A stretch of DNA of 64,000 bases, taken from contig NZ_CP092488.2 in NCBI RefSeq assembly GCF_022430545.2, positions 2,046,001-2,110,000 on the forward strand, in the 5' to 3' direction. This DNA comes from Mycobacterium paraterrae (lineage in GTDB: Bacteria > Actinomycetota > Actinomycetes > Mycobacteriales > Mycobacteriaceae). Numbering within the stretch: the first letter of the stretch is position 1; the number at the start of each line of letters is the position of its first letter. Positions 32,722 to 41,555 of this stretch are shown one piece after another. The position numbers and the translations under genes were made by a program. The notes below the pieces were generated by a model that was given only the letters and a program-made list of their open reading frames with translations, was not told the origin of the DNA and ran no database searches.

Positions 32722-33734
32722 CCGCTGCAGAACTGGTGGCGGCCGCGTTGTTCACCGGTGTAGTGGCCTACGCCGTCTTCGGTGGGGCCGATTTCGGTTC
32801 AGGTTTCTACGATTTGACCGCCGGCGGCGGCCCCGGGGGATCCCGGGTTCGGACCCTGATCGATCACAGCATCGGCCCGGTGTGGGAAGCCAACCATGTC
32901 TGGCTGATCTACGTGTTGGTGGTGTGGTGGACAGGATTCCCGAAGGCCTTCGCGGCGGCGATGACCACCTTATTCACCCCGTTGGTTCTCGCGCTCGCCG
33001 GAATCGTGTTGCGCGGCTCGACTTTTGCGTTCCGCAAGTACGCCGAGACCTTCGCCCAGGCCCGGCTCTTCGGAGCGGTGTTCGCCGGATCGTCGTTGAT
33101 CACCCCGTTCTTCCTGGGAACGGTCGCGGGCGCCATCGCCTCGGGCCGGGTGCCGGCAGCCGGCTACGGGGATCCCGTGAGATCGTGGCTGAATCCAACT
33201 TCGTTGGTCGGCGGTTGTCTGGCCGCGGCAACGTCCGTCTTCCTAGCCGGGGTGTTTCTCACCGTTGCGGCCGCGCGAACGTCAACGCCCGAACTTGCCG
33301 CACGATTGCGCGTGCGCGCCCTGTCGGTCGGGGCGGTGACGGGCGTCATCGTCGCCGCCGGTTTGTATCCCGTCTCACGTGACGCCCCGACGTTGGCCGC
33401 AGGCCTGCGCGGTCGGGCCCTGCCGTTACTGCTGATCGCCGCGGTTGCCGGCGCGACGACGATGGTGTTGCTCTATCGCAGAAAGGCTTTGGGTGCCGCG
33501 CGGGTATCCGCGGTGACCGCGGTGGTGGCCGTCGTCGCCGGTTGGGGTGTGGCCCAGTACCCGTGGATGCTCGTCGACCACCAACGCATCGGTGACGCCG
33601 CCGGAGCGCCGGCCACACTCGACGCTCTACTCATCGTTGTGGTGCTCGCCGGATTGTTGGTGATCCCGCCGCTGGGCTACTTGTTGTGGTTCTCCCAGTC
33701 GGAGAAGCCGCCGTCAGCCCGCGGTGGTGATTGA
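32718..33734 (+). CDS. cydB: Cytochrome bd ubiquinol oxidase subunit II
   Basis: 338 aa. About eight membrane helices; the family start FTGVVAYAVFGGADFGSGFYDLTAGG and VWEANHVWLIYVLVVWWTGFPKAFAAAMTTLFTPL are clear. Translationally coupled to cydA (ATGA). The 3' end overlaps the convergent NrfD-type gene by 21 bp, so the bd oxidase and formate dehydrogenase transcripts read into each other and could interfere. Confidence 0.95.
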   Translation: MTAAELVAAALFTGVVAYAVFGGADFGSGFYDLTAGGGPGGSRVRTLIDHSIGPVWEANHVWLIYVLVVWWTGFPKAFAAAMTTLFTPLVLALAGIVLRGSTFAFRKYAETFAQARLFGAVFAGSSLITPFFLGTVAGAIASGRVPAAGYGDPVRSWLNPTSLVGGCLAAATSVFLAGVFLTVAAARTSTPELAARLRVRALSVGAVTGVIVAAGLYPVSRDAPTLAAGLRGRALPLLLIAAVAGATTMVLLYRRKALGAARVSAVTAVVAVVAGWGVAQYPWMLVDHQRIGDAAGAPATLDALLIVVVLAGLLVIPPLGYLLWFSQSEKPPSARGGD

Positions 33735-34778
33735 GTCGTCGGTGATACCGGCCGCCTGGCGGGCCGCCAGGCGGCGTCGCTGCGGCTCCATCGTGTAGCG
33801 AGGGTCGCGCGCGGATGCCTTGCCCGCCTCGAAGATGCCGAACCGGGTGAGCGCCGACGCGGCCGCGAGCGCCAGGCCGGATACGACGGCAAGCGCGCGG
33901 CTGCGGCCGCCGAGTAGTGCACCCAATCCTCCCGCGATGACCAGCCTTTCGCTCCAGCGCAGCATTCGGCCGGGTTCGCCGTGGTGCAGCGGCTCGGCGG
34001 CTACCGGATCCATCCGCCGTTCCATGGCCCGTGTCGCAATCACGTCGCCGACGGCCCCCATCACCGCCAGGGTGCGCGCGGGCCCCGCCTCGACGACTGG
34101 TGTCGTGATCATCGCCAATCCCGACGCCGCCAGGCTCGCTGAACTGACGAAGACGAACGGGAGGTCCCGGTATGCGGCGTTCCACGTCGGTGTCGCGGTG
34201 TCGGTGAGCAGTACGGCGGTGTAGACGGCCAGCGGCGCCGCGAAGACGCCTGCCTCCACGCCGGCCGGACCCTCGACCGTGCGCAGCACGGTCCGCAACG
34301 GGCCCAACGGAATTCGCTCACCGGTGAGCCGGTCGATTTCGGAGACCGCGGCGACACCGATGCCGACGCTGAACAAACTCAGGATCCACGAGCCGATGCT
34401 CATCGGCGAAGTCAGCTTGATCGTGCGGAGCATGTTGACGAAGCGCTCCGGACGGCCGAGGTCCATCACCAACGCCACAGCGCCCAGCGATACCGCACCC
34501 AGCGAGGTGAGCCGGGTATTGCGCCGCAACCTCTTTCGGCCGGTCAGCTGCGCGCCGACGGCCAGCAGCGCGGACCCGCCGGCGACGCCGCCCAGGAACA
34601 GGTAGGCGCCCACCTCGTGTCCCCAGGGCGCGGGTTTGACGACCGGACGCCCGTAGTACGAAGTGAATTCGGCGTCGGGGACCATCAGCGACTCGTCGCG
34701 ACGTCGACGCTTGCCGTCCCCGCGCCGGCGGCGCTTACCTTCCGGCGGTCGGAAGCTGTCGAATTCGGAGGTGCTCAT
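33714..34778 (-). CDS. NrfD/PsrC-type membrane subunit of formate dehydrogenase
   Basis: 354 aa. An N-terminal cytoplasmic tail rich in Arg/Lys (GKRRRRGDGKRRRRDE) is followed by about eight membrane helices. VGAYLFLGGVAGGSALLAVGAQLTGRKRLRR and MSIGSWILSLFSVGIG are typical of NrfD-family quinone-interacting subunits. Last gene of the operon, overlapping the Fe-S subunit by 4 nt. It is the likely quinone reductase site and membrane anchor of the complex. It replaces the haem-b gamma subunit of enteric FDH-N. Confidence 0.9.
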   Translation of the reverse strand: MSTSEFDSFRPPEGKRRRRGDGKRRRRDESLMVPDAEFTSYYGRPVVKPAPWGHEVGAYLFLGGVAGGSALLAVGAQLTGRKRLRRNTRLTSLGAVSLGAVALVMDLGRPERFVNMLRTIKLTSPMSIGSWILSLFSVGIGVAAVSEIDRLTGERIPLGPLRTVLRTVEGPAGVEAGVFAAPLAVYTAVLLTDTATPTWNAAYRDLPFVFVSSASLAASGLAMITTPVVEAGPARTLAVMGAVGDVIATRAMERRMDPVAAEPLHHGEPGRMLRWSERLVIAGGLGALLGGRSRALAVVSGLALAAASALTRFGIFEAGKASARDPRYTMEPQRRRLAARQAAGITDDSITTAG

Positions 34779-35752
34779 CGGTTCCTCCAGAACGCCAACG
34801 CGGCCGCTCCGACCATGCCGGCCGCAGCCATGCCCGCCCGCTTGAACATGGTCGGCAGGTCAGCGGTGCAGACCCGCGGATCGGGTGGCAGCCCGTAAAC
34901 CTCTGGCTCGTCGAGCAAGAGGAACACCGAACCGGTGCCGCCCACCCCGTCGTTCTCGTTCGCGCCGTAAAGCCTTGCCTCGGTGCGACCCTGGCTGTGC
35001 AACTCCGCAACCCGGTGCCGTGCCTGGTCCACCAGGTCGTCGTGGTTGCCGAACTTGATCGACGTGGTTGGGCAGGTCTGCGCGCACGCCGGCGTCTGGT
35101 CTTCGACCAGGCGGTCGTAGCAGAGCGTGCATTTTTGCGCGACGCCGGTGACGAACTTGTGGTCCGGCCGGTCGGGGTGCCCGGGGCGCTCCGCCGGGGT
35201 TGCGTAGGTGCCGTCACTGCGGCGTTCGACCACGCCGAACGGACAGCCGGCCACGCACGTGCCGCAACCGTTGCAGACGTCGGCTTGGACGACAACGGTG
35301 CCGAACTCGGTGCGGAACAGCGCGCCCGTCGGGCAGACGTCCAGGCAGCCGGCGTGGGTGCAGTGCTTGCACACGTCCGAGGACATCAGCCACCGAAACT
35401 CGGGGGTGTCCGGCACGGTGGTGTCAGAGTCGACGTGGCCGGGGACCGTCGGCATGCCCAAACCTATGAGCGCGCGGCCGGATTCGCGCGCCTCGTCGAT
35501 GCGGTCGCGACCCTGCTCGATAAATGCGACGTGTCGCCAGGTGCTGGCGCCCAACGCGCCGGTGTTGTCGTAGGACGACCCGAGTAGCTGCAGGTCGCCG
35601 TCCCGCGGATTGTGGTTCCACTCCTTGCAGGCCACCTCGCAGGCCTTGCACCCGATGCAGATCGAGGTGTCGGTGAAGAAGCCCTTGCGGGGTTTGGCCT
35701 CGGTCCAGCCGGCGTCGGTGCTCGGGTCAGTCGGTCCGCTGAGTTGGCCCAT
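34775..35752 (-). CDS. Formate dehydrogenase iron-sulfur (beta) subunit
   Basis: 325 aa from ATG 35752, fixed by the strong GAAGGAGG 6 nt upstream; a further in-frame ATG at 35779 lies before that site. Four ferredoxin-type Cys clusters are seen: CIGCKACEVACKEW, CKHCTHAGCLDVCP, CNGCGTCVAGCP and CTLCYDR...ACAQTCP, enough for four [4Fe-4S] centres. A single C-terminal membrane segment (GMAAAGMVGAAALAFW) tethers it. Electrons pass from the alpha subunit to the NrfD-type protein. It overlaps the alpha subunit by 26 nt. Confidence 0.93.
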   Translation of the reverse strand: MGQLSGPTDPSTDAGWTEAKPRKGFFTDTSICIGCKACEVACKEWNHNPRDGDLQLLGSSYDNTGALGASTWRHVAFIEQGRDRIDEARESGRALIGLGMPTVPGHVDSDTTVPDTPEFRWLMSSDVCKHCTHAGCLDVCPTGALFRTEFGTVVVQADVCNGCGTCVAGCPFGVVERRSDGTYATPAERPGHPDRPDHKFVTGVAQKCTLCYDRLVEDQTPACAQTCPTTSIKFGNHDDLVDQARHRVAELHSQGRTEARLYGANENDGVGGTGSVFLLLDEPEVYGLPPDPRVCTADLPTMFKRAGMAAAGMVGAAALAFWRNR

Positions 35753-38700
35753 CGGGTCCTCCTTCCCAGGCGGCGTCACTCACCCGTGCATTCCCGGTCT
35801 CGGCGGTAGCGCCGGCGCGGGACTGGTACTCGGCCACCAGCCGCAGCAGTTCCTCGCCCTGCGGCCGGCGGCCCGCGCGGATGTCGCACGACCCCGCCTT
35901 GGATTCCTGGATCTGGACGTTGGGGTCCAGGGTGACGCCCAGCAGGTCGTTGGCCGCGTCACCGCTGACCACCGCATCGCCGCCCACACCCCAGTGATAG
36001 GGCAGGCCGATTTGATGGACGGTATGGCCGCCGATTCGCAGTGGGGTCATCCGCTCGGTGACCAGCACGCGCGTCTCGATCGCCGCGCGTGGCGAGATGA
36101 TTGTGGCCCAGCCGTAGGGCTCGAGCCCGCGTTCGGCGGCCAGTTCCGGTGAGACTTCGCAGAACATCTCCGGCTGCAGCTCCGAAAGGTAGGGCAACCA
36201 GCGGCTCATGCCGCCGGCGGTGTGGTGCTCCGTCAGACGGTACGTGGTGAACACGTAGGGGTATACCTCGACACCGGGCTCCCCGGCGCTGGGTGCACTG
36301 AGATTGTCTTTGCGCGGGAACGTGATTCGACCCGGATTGCGCTGCTGTGGGTACAGGGCGTTGGCGACCGGCGACTCTTGCGGTTCGTAGTGGGTGGGCA
36401 GCGGCCCGTCGATCACGCCCTTGGGCGCGAACAGCCAGCCCTTGCCGTCGGCCTGCATGATGAACGGGTCATCGCCGGCCAGGGCGTCCGGGCCGCCGAC
36501 GTCGGGATCGGGTCTGCTGCCCGGCGCGCGGTCGGCGACGAAGTCGGGCACGTCGTCGCCCGTCCAGCGGCCCTGCTCGGCGTCCCACCAGACCAACCGC
36601 TTGCGTTCGCTCCAGGGGTTGCCGTCTGGGTCGGCGGACGCGCGGTTGTAGAGGATCCGCCGGTCGGCCGGCCATGCCCAGCCCCACTCGTGCTGACTCG
36701 GGGAGTCACCGCCGTGCGGAACGCGGCGGGCGGCCTGGTTGGTGGCGTCGGCGTACACGCCGGTGTAGATCCAGCAGCCGCCGGCGGTCGACCCGTCGGC
36801 GCGCATCTCGTCGTAGGACGTCAGCGGCCGGCGCGTGTCCGGGCCGCCGACGTGGTAGCCGTTGATCTCGGCCAGCACGGCTTCGCCGTCGGGCTCGCCG
36901 TGCTCATCGGTGGGGTAGTCCCACGTCAAGTCCAGGAGCGGGCGGTCACGCTCGTCGGTGGACCCGGCCAGACGCTGCCGGATTCGTTTGCCCAGTTCGA
37001 AGAAGAACTGCAGTTCGCTCTGGCACTGTCCCGGCGGTTCGACGGCTTTATGTCGCCACTGCACCAATCGCTGTGTCTGCGTGAACGATCCGGCCTTTTC
37101 GACATGTGTTGCCGCGGGCAGGAAGAACACCTCGGTGTCGATCTCCTCGGTCTTCAGCTCGCCCGAGGCGATCTCCGGGCCGTCCTTCCACCAGGTGGCC
37201 GACTCGATGAGGTTGAGGTCGCGCACCACCAGCCACTTGAGGTGGGCCATCCCGAGTCGCTGCATGCGTCCGTGCGCTGAGCCGACCGCGGGGTTCTGCC
37301 CGAGCAGGAAGTAGCCCTCGACCTCGTCGTCGAGCATCGACATCACGGTCTGGTAGGTACCGTGCGGGCCGGTCAACCGCGGCAGGTAGTCATAGGCCCA
37401 GTCGTTGTCCGTCGTGGCGGCGTCCCCCCACCACGCCTTGAGCAGGCTGACCGCGTAGGCGTCGGCGTTGGCCCAGAAGCCTTTCTGCTTCTTGGATCCG
37501 ACCGCCTCGAGGTAGTCGGCGAAGGTGTCGTGCATGCCCGCCTTCGGCATCGGCAGGTAGCCGGGCAGCAGGTTGAACAGCGTCGGAATGTCCGTCGAGC
37601 CCTGGATGGTGGCGTGGCCGCGCAGCGCCATGATTCCGCTACCCGGGCGGCCGACGTTGCCTAGCAGCAACTGCAGAATCGTTGCGGTACGGATGAATTG
37701 GGCGCCCAGGGTGTGCTGGGTCCAGCCCACGGCGTAGGCGAAGCAGGTGGTGCGCTCACGCCCGGAGTTCTCCACGATGGAACGGGCCAGGTAGTCGAAG
37801 TCCGCGCGGCTGATGCCGCAGACATCGTTGACCATCTCCGGGGTGTAGCGGGAGTAATGGCGTTTGAGGATCTGGAACACCGTACGCGGGTGCTGCAGCG
37901 TCTCGTCGCGTTTGACCCGGGCGTGCGCGAGTGGCGGGCCGCCGCTGCCCTGCTCGTGGCCGGCCGCGCTGGCCGTGGCGTCTGCGCCGTGCGTGTGGCC
38001 GCCGCCGGGTGACTCGATGTGGCCGTTGCCTTGCTCGTCGTAGGCCCAGCTCGACGTGTCGTACTGGCCGGTTTCGGGGTCGAACCCGGAGAACAGGCCG
38101 CCGAGATCCTCGGTGTCCTTGAAGTCTTCGTTGATCAGCGTGGCGGCGTTGGTGTAGGCGACGACGTAGTCGTTGAACCACAGGTCGTTGGTCAGGATGT
38201 GGTTGATCAGCGCACCGAGCAGCACGACGTCGGAGCCGGCCCGGATCGGGATGTGGCGGTCGGACACCGCCGAGGTGCGGGTGAACCGCGGGTCGACGTG
38301 GATGATGCGCGCGCCGCGGGCTCTGGCTTCCTCCACCCACTGGAAGCCCACCGGATGGCATTCGGCCATGTTGGAGCCCTGGATGACGATGCAGTCGGCA
38401 TTCGCCATGTCTTGCAGTGATTGGGTGGCGCCGCCGCGCCCGAAGGAAGCTCCCAGACCGGGAACTGTTGCGCTGTGTCAAATACGCGCTTGGTTCTCGA
38501 TCTGGATTGCGCCCGCGGCGGTGAAGAGCTTCTTGATGAGGTAGTTCTCTTCGTTGTCCAGGGTGGCGCCGCCAAGTGCGGCGATACCCATCGTGCGCCG
38601 CAGCAGGTTGCCCTTCTTGTCGATGTCCTGCCAGGAGTTTCGGCGCGCGTCGAGGAATCGGTCGGCGATCATGTCGATCGCGGTGTCGAGCTCCAGCGGC

Positions 38701-39059
38701 TGCCAGTCGGTGGCCCGCGGCGCGCGGTAGAGCACCGTCACCTGCCGGCCCGGTGAGTTGACCAGTTGCTCGCTCGCGGAACCCTTGGGGCACAGGCGGC
38801 CTCGCGAGATGGGCGAGTCGGGGTCACCCTCGATCTGGACGACCTTCTCGTCCTTGACATATACCTTCTGCCCGCAGCCGACAGCGCAGTACGGGCAGAT
38901 GCTCTGCACCACCCGGTCGGCCGTGCTGGTGCGCGGCGCGACGGCGCGGGTCTGTTTGGACGTGACGGCCCAGCCGCGGCCCAACTTGTCGTCCGAGCGG
39001 AGCTGACGGATGACGGGCCATTCGAGGAAAACCTTGGGCAATCCCTTTTTCGCAGGCAT
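35727..39059 (-). CDS. fdh: Selenocysteine-containing formate dehydrogenase alpha subunit
   Basis: 1110 residues with UGA at 38480-38478 read as Sec194. Before it: a [4Fe-4S] site (Cys55, 58, 62, 90 in CPYCAVGCG and LCPKG), then the molybdopterin domain. The frame reads ...NQARI-U-HSATVPGLG... and continues open, with no shift, through MANADCIVIQGSNMAECHPVGF, which is the formate dehydrogenase signature around the active-site Sec. Without readthrough the product would be a 193-residue stub. Oxidises formate to carbon dioxide with a molybdenum or tungsten bis-MGD cofactor. No twin-arginine signal is visible at the N-terminus, so the catalytic subunit probably faces the cytoplasm. Operon: selD, this gene, beta, NrfD-type. 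Confidence 0.95.
38448..38480 (-). promoter_or_regulatory. Bacterial SECIS element with its UGA codon
   Basis: UGA is at 38480-38478. After exactly 11 nt, a hairpin at 38466-38448 has a 7-bp stem (AGUUCCC with GGGAGCU, one U-G pair) and a 5-nt loop GGUCU. A GGUCU apical loop about 11 nt after UGA is the arrangement known from the E. coli fdhF/fdnG SECIS recognised by SelB. Confidence 0.92.
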
Positions 39060-39121
39060 ATTCGCGAGGTTAGTGCAGACCGATGCCGGTGGCTACGTCG
39101 TGCGGCGTGCCGCGGGAGCCC

Positions 39122-40117
39122 TCAACGCACGACGATTGCGTGCGGCCCGGCGGAGACCAGTTCGCCGATCACCGGTGCGCCCGGGATCTCGCCGGCGATC
39201 AACAGCCCCCCGGAAGTCTGGGCATCGGCCAGCAACAACGCCTCGTCTTCGCTGATCCCGGAGAGGTCGACGTGGGGGGCCACCCAGTCCAGGTTTCGCC
39301 GGGTGCCGCCGCTGACGTAACCGGCGGCCAGGGCTTCTCGGGCGCCGTCGAGATAGGGCACCGCCGTGGAGTCGATCACCGCGGTGACGCCGCTGGCCCG
39401 CGCGAGTTTGTACAGGTGGCCGAGCAACCCGAACCCGGTGACATCGGTGGCGCACTGCACGCCCGCGGCCAGTGCCGACGCGGACGCTTCGGCGTTCAGT
39501 GTCGTCATCGCCTCGATGGCGTTGTCGAAGCGCTCGCCGGTGGCCTTGTGCCGACTGTTGAGCACCCCGACGCCCAGCGGCTTGGTGAGCGACAACGGCA
39601 CACCCGCCCGGCCGGAATCGTTGCGTAACAAGCGGTTCGGGTCGGCGACGCCGGTCACCGCCAGACCGTATTTCGGTTCCGGATCGTCGACGCTGTGCCC
39701 ACCGGCCAGATGGCAACCGGCTTCGGCGCACACGTCAAGGCCGCCGCGCAGCGTTTCGGTCGCGAGTTCGAAGGGCAGCACATCGCGCGGCCAGCCCAGC
39801 AGGTTCAGCGCCATCACCGGCCGTCCACCCATCGCGTAGATGTCGGATAGCGCGTTGGCCGCCGCGATCCGGCCCCAGTCGTAGGCGTCGTCGACCACCG
39901 GGGTGAAGAAGTCCGTGGTCGCAAGCAACGCGGTGTCGCCGTCTAGCCGGACGGCAGCGGCGTCGTCGCCGCTGTCCAGCCCGACCAGCAATTGCGCCGT
40001 TGCACCGGACGGGGATTCGACGCGGAGTCCGCCCACCATTTCCTCCAATTCGCCGGGCGGGATTTTGCAAGCGCAGCCGCCGCCGTGCGCATACTGGGTC
40101 AACCGGTAGGTCGTCAT
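39122..40117 (-). CDS. selD: Selenophosphate synthetase
   Basis: 331 aa from ATG 40117. A longer frame to 40255 would run through the tRNA-Sec gene and is rejected. The N-terminus RLTQYAHGGGCACK aligns with the catalytic Cys/Lys region of E. coli SelD, giving Cys15 and Lys18, so this is the Cys form. Later GDDAAAVRLDGDTALLATTDFFTP matches the ATP/metal-binding motif of the family. It makes selenophosphate from selenide and ATP for SelA. On the same strand as, and 62 bp before, the formate dehydrogenase alpha gene. Confidence 0.95.
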   Translation of the reverse strand: MTTYRLTQYAHGGGCACKIPPGELEEMVGGLRVESPSGATAQLLVGLDSGDDAAAVRLDGDTALLATTDFFTPVVDDAYDWGRIAAANALSDIYAMGGRPVMALNLLGWPRDVLPFELATETLRGGLDVCAEAGCHLAGGHSVDDPEPKYGLAVTGVADPNRLLRNDSGRAGVPLSLTKPLGVGVLNSRHKATGERFDNAIEAMTTLNAEASASALAAGVQCATDVTGFGLLGHLYKLARASGVTAVIDSTAVPYLDGAREALAAGYVSGGTRRNLDWVAPHVDLSGISEDEALLLADAQTSGGLLIAGEIPGAPVIGELVSAGPHAIVVR

Positions 40118-40144
40118 GCGTCCATAATGATTGCCATGGGCCAG
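40118..40144. promoter_or_regulatory. 27-bp divergent spacer between selD and selC
   Basis: CATAAT at 40123-40128 is a candidate -10 box for selC on the plus strand, with the tRNA 5' end 16 bp further on. The same bases read ATTATG on the other strand, just ahead of selD, which may be leaderless. Any -35 for selC must lie inside the selD coding region. Confidence 0.35.
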
Positions 40145-40239
40145 GGAGGTGTGTCCGGTCTGGTGACCGGCGCGGTCTTCAAAACCGTCGAGCGGCAGAC
40201 GCTGTCGTTGGCGGGTTCGATTCCCGTCCGCCTCCGCCA
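40145..40239 (+). tRNA. selC: tRNA-Sec (anticodon UCA)
   Basis: 95 nt including an encoded CCA. Acceptor GGAGGTGT pairs with CCGCCTCC (one G-U and a weak eighth pair). Anticodon stem GCGGT/ACCGT has the loop CTTCAAA, so UCA is at 40179-40181. The T arm is GCGGG-TTCGATT-CCCGT. A long variable arm and a long D arm are present, as in SelC. Start, end and anticodon all agree with a selenocysteine tRNA. It sits 14 nt before selA and is probably processed from a selC-selA-selB transcript. Confidence 0.95.
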
Positions 40240-40253
40240 CCCTGGCGCCTGAC

Positions 40254-41555
40254 ATGCCCGGCGGAAGCGATCACCGGCGCCGGGTCCCACGCACCGACGC
40301 GCTGCTCGCCGAGCCGCGCCTGGCCGCCGCTGAGCGGCTCCTGGGGCGTGAGCTGGTCAAATCGGTGATCGCGACGGCTCAGCAGCGCGCCCGCGCCGGT
40401 GAGATCGAGCCCGAGCAGGTCGCCGAGCAGGCGGTCGCCGCGCTTCCGGCGACCGCGGCCAGTCTGCGACCCGTCCTCAACGCCACCGGTGTCGTCGTGC
40501 ACACCAACCTCGGCCGGGCCCCGTTGTCGCAGGCCGCCCTGGACGCGGTGCTGACCGCCGGCGGAGCGACCGACGTCGAATTCGACTTGGACACCGGACG
40601 ACGCGGGCGCCGGGGACGCGGCGCGTTGACGGCCTTGGCCCGGGCGGTGCCGGCAGCCGGTGGCGTGCACGTGGTGAACAACAACGCGGCCGCGCTGCTG
40701 CTGGCCGCATTGACGATGGCGGCCGGTAAGGAAATCGTGCTCAGCCGTGGGGAACTGGTCGAGATCGGGGACGGTTTCAGGATCCCGGAGCTGTTGCAGT
40801 CCGCCGGTGCGCGGCTTCGGGAGGTCGGCACGACCAACCGCACCCACCTTCGTGACTACGCCGACGCGATCGGTCCCGACACCGGCTTCGTGCTCAAGGT
40901 GCACCCGTCGAATTTCCACGTCGCCGGTTTCACCTCCGCGGTAGCGGTTTCGGAGTTGGCCGAGGTGCTGCGGCCACGGAACGTCCCCCTTGTGGTGGAT
41001 ATCGGCTCGGGATTGCTGAGCCCGCATCCGGTTCTGCCCGACGAGCCGGACGCTGCCACGACGCTGACCGATGGGGCCGATCTGGTGACCGCCAGCGGCG
41101 ACAAGTTGCTCGGTGGTCCGCAGGCCGGCCTGTTGCTCGGCGACGTTCAGCTGATCGAACGACTGCGACGCAATCCGGCAGCACGGGCGCTGCGGGTGGA
41201 CAAACTCACGCTGGCCGCTCTGGAGGCCACCCTGACCGGACCGCCGCCACCGGTGCACCAAGCGCTGACGGTCGACGTAGCGCAGCTGCGTGACCGCGCC
41301 GAGCGGCTCGCCGCCACACTGCCGATCGCCGAAGCAGTGGACTGCGTTGCGGCAGTGGGCGGTGGCGGCGCGCCAGGGGTGCGGCTGCCCAGTGCCGGGC
41401 TGAGTCTCCCCGAGGCTTACGCCGCCGCGCTGCGTGCCGGAAACCCGCCGGTGATCGGGCGGTTGGAGGACGGGCGCTGCCTGCTCGACCTGCGCACGGT
41501 GGCACCGGAAGACGATGATCGGCTCGCGACCGCGGTATTGGCATGTTCGTCGTAG
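40254..41555 (+). CDS. selA: L-seryl-tRNA(Sec) selenium transferase
   Basis: 433 aa. Pyridoxal-phosphate enzyme of the SelA family. The cofactor lysine is Lys284 in TASGDKLLGGPQAG, and VLNATGVVVHTNLGRAPLS, NNNAAALLLAL and the GTTNRTHLRDY segment are conserved. Converts Ser-tRNA(Sec) to Sec-tRNA(Sec) with selenophosphate. The start 14 nt after the tRNA leaves little room for a Shine-Dalgarno (CTGGCGCCTGAC), so expression from the tRNA transcript is likely. It overlaps selB by 13 nt. Confidence 0.95.
   Translation: MPGGSDHRRRVPRTDALLAEPRLAAAERLLGRELVKSVIATAQQRARAGEIEPEQVAEQAVAALPATAASLRPVLNATGVVVHTNLGRAPLSQAALDAVLTAGGATDVEFDLDTGRRGRRGRGALTALARAVPAAGGVHVVNNNAAALLLAALTMAAGKEIVLSRGELVEIGDGFRIPELLQSAGARLREVGTTNRTHLRDYADAIGPDTGFVLKVHPSNFHVAGFTSAVAVSELAEVLRPRNVPLVVDIGSGLLSPHPVLPDEPDAATTLTDGADLVTASGDKLLGGPQAGLLLGDVQLIERLRRNPAARALRVDKLTLAALEATLTGPPPPVHQALTVDVAQLRDRAERLAATLPIAEAVDCVAAVGGGGAPGVRLPSAGLSLPEAYAAALRAGNPPVIGRLEDGRCLLDLRTVAPEDDDRLATAVLACSS

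Noticed and set aside
38408..38480. Premature stop that would make the formate dehydrogenase alpha gene a pseudogene
   Set aside because: The UGA is at the active-site Sec position, the frame is intact on both sides and a SECIS hairpin plus selABCD are adjacent.
40118..40255. N-terminal extension of selD to 40255
   Set aside because: It would read through the tRNA-Sec gene on the other strand; the conserved SelD start is at 40117.
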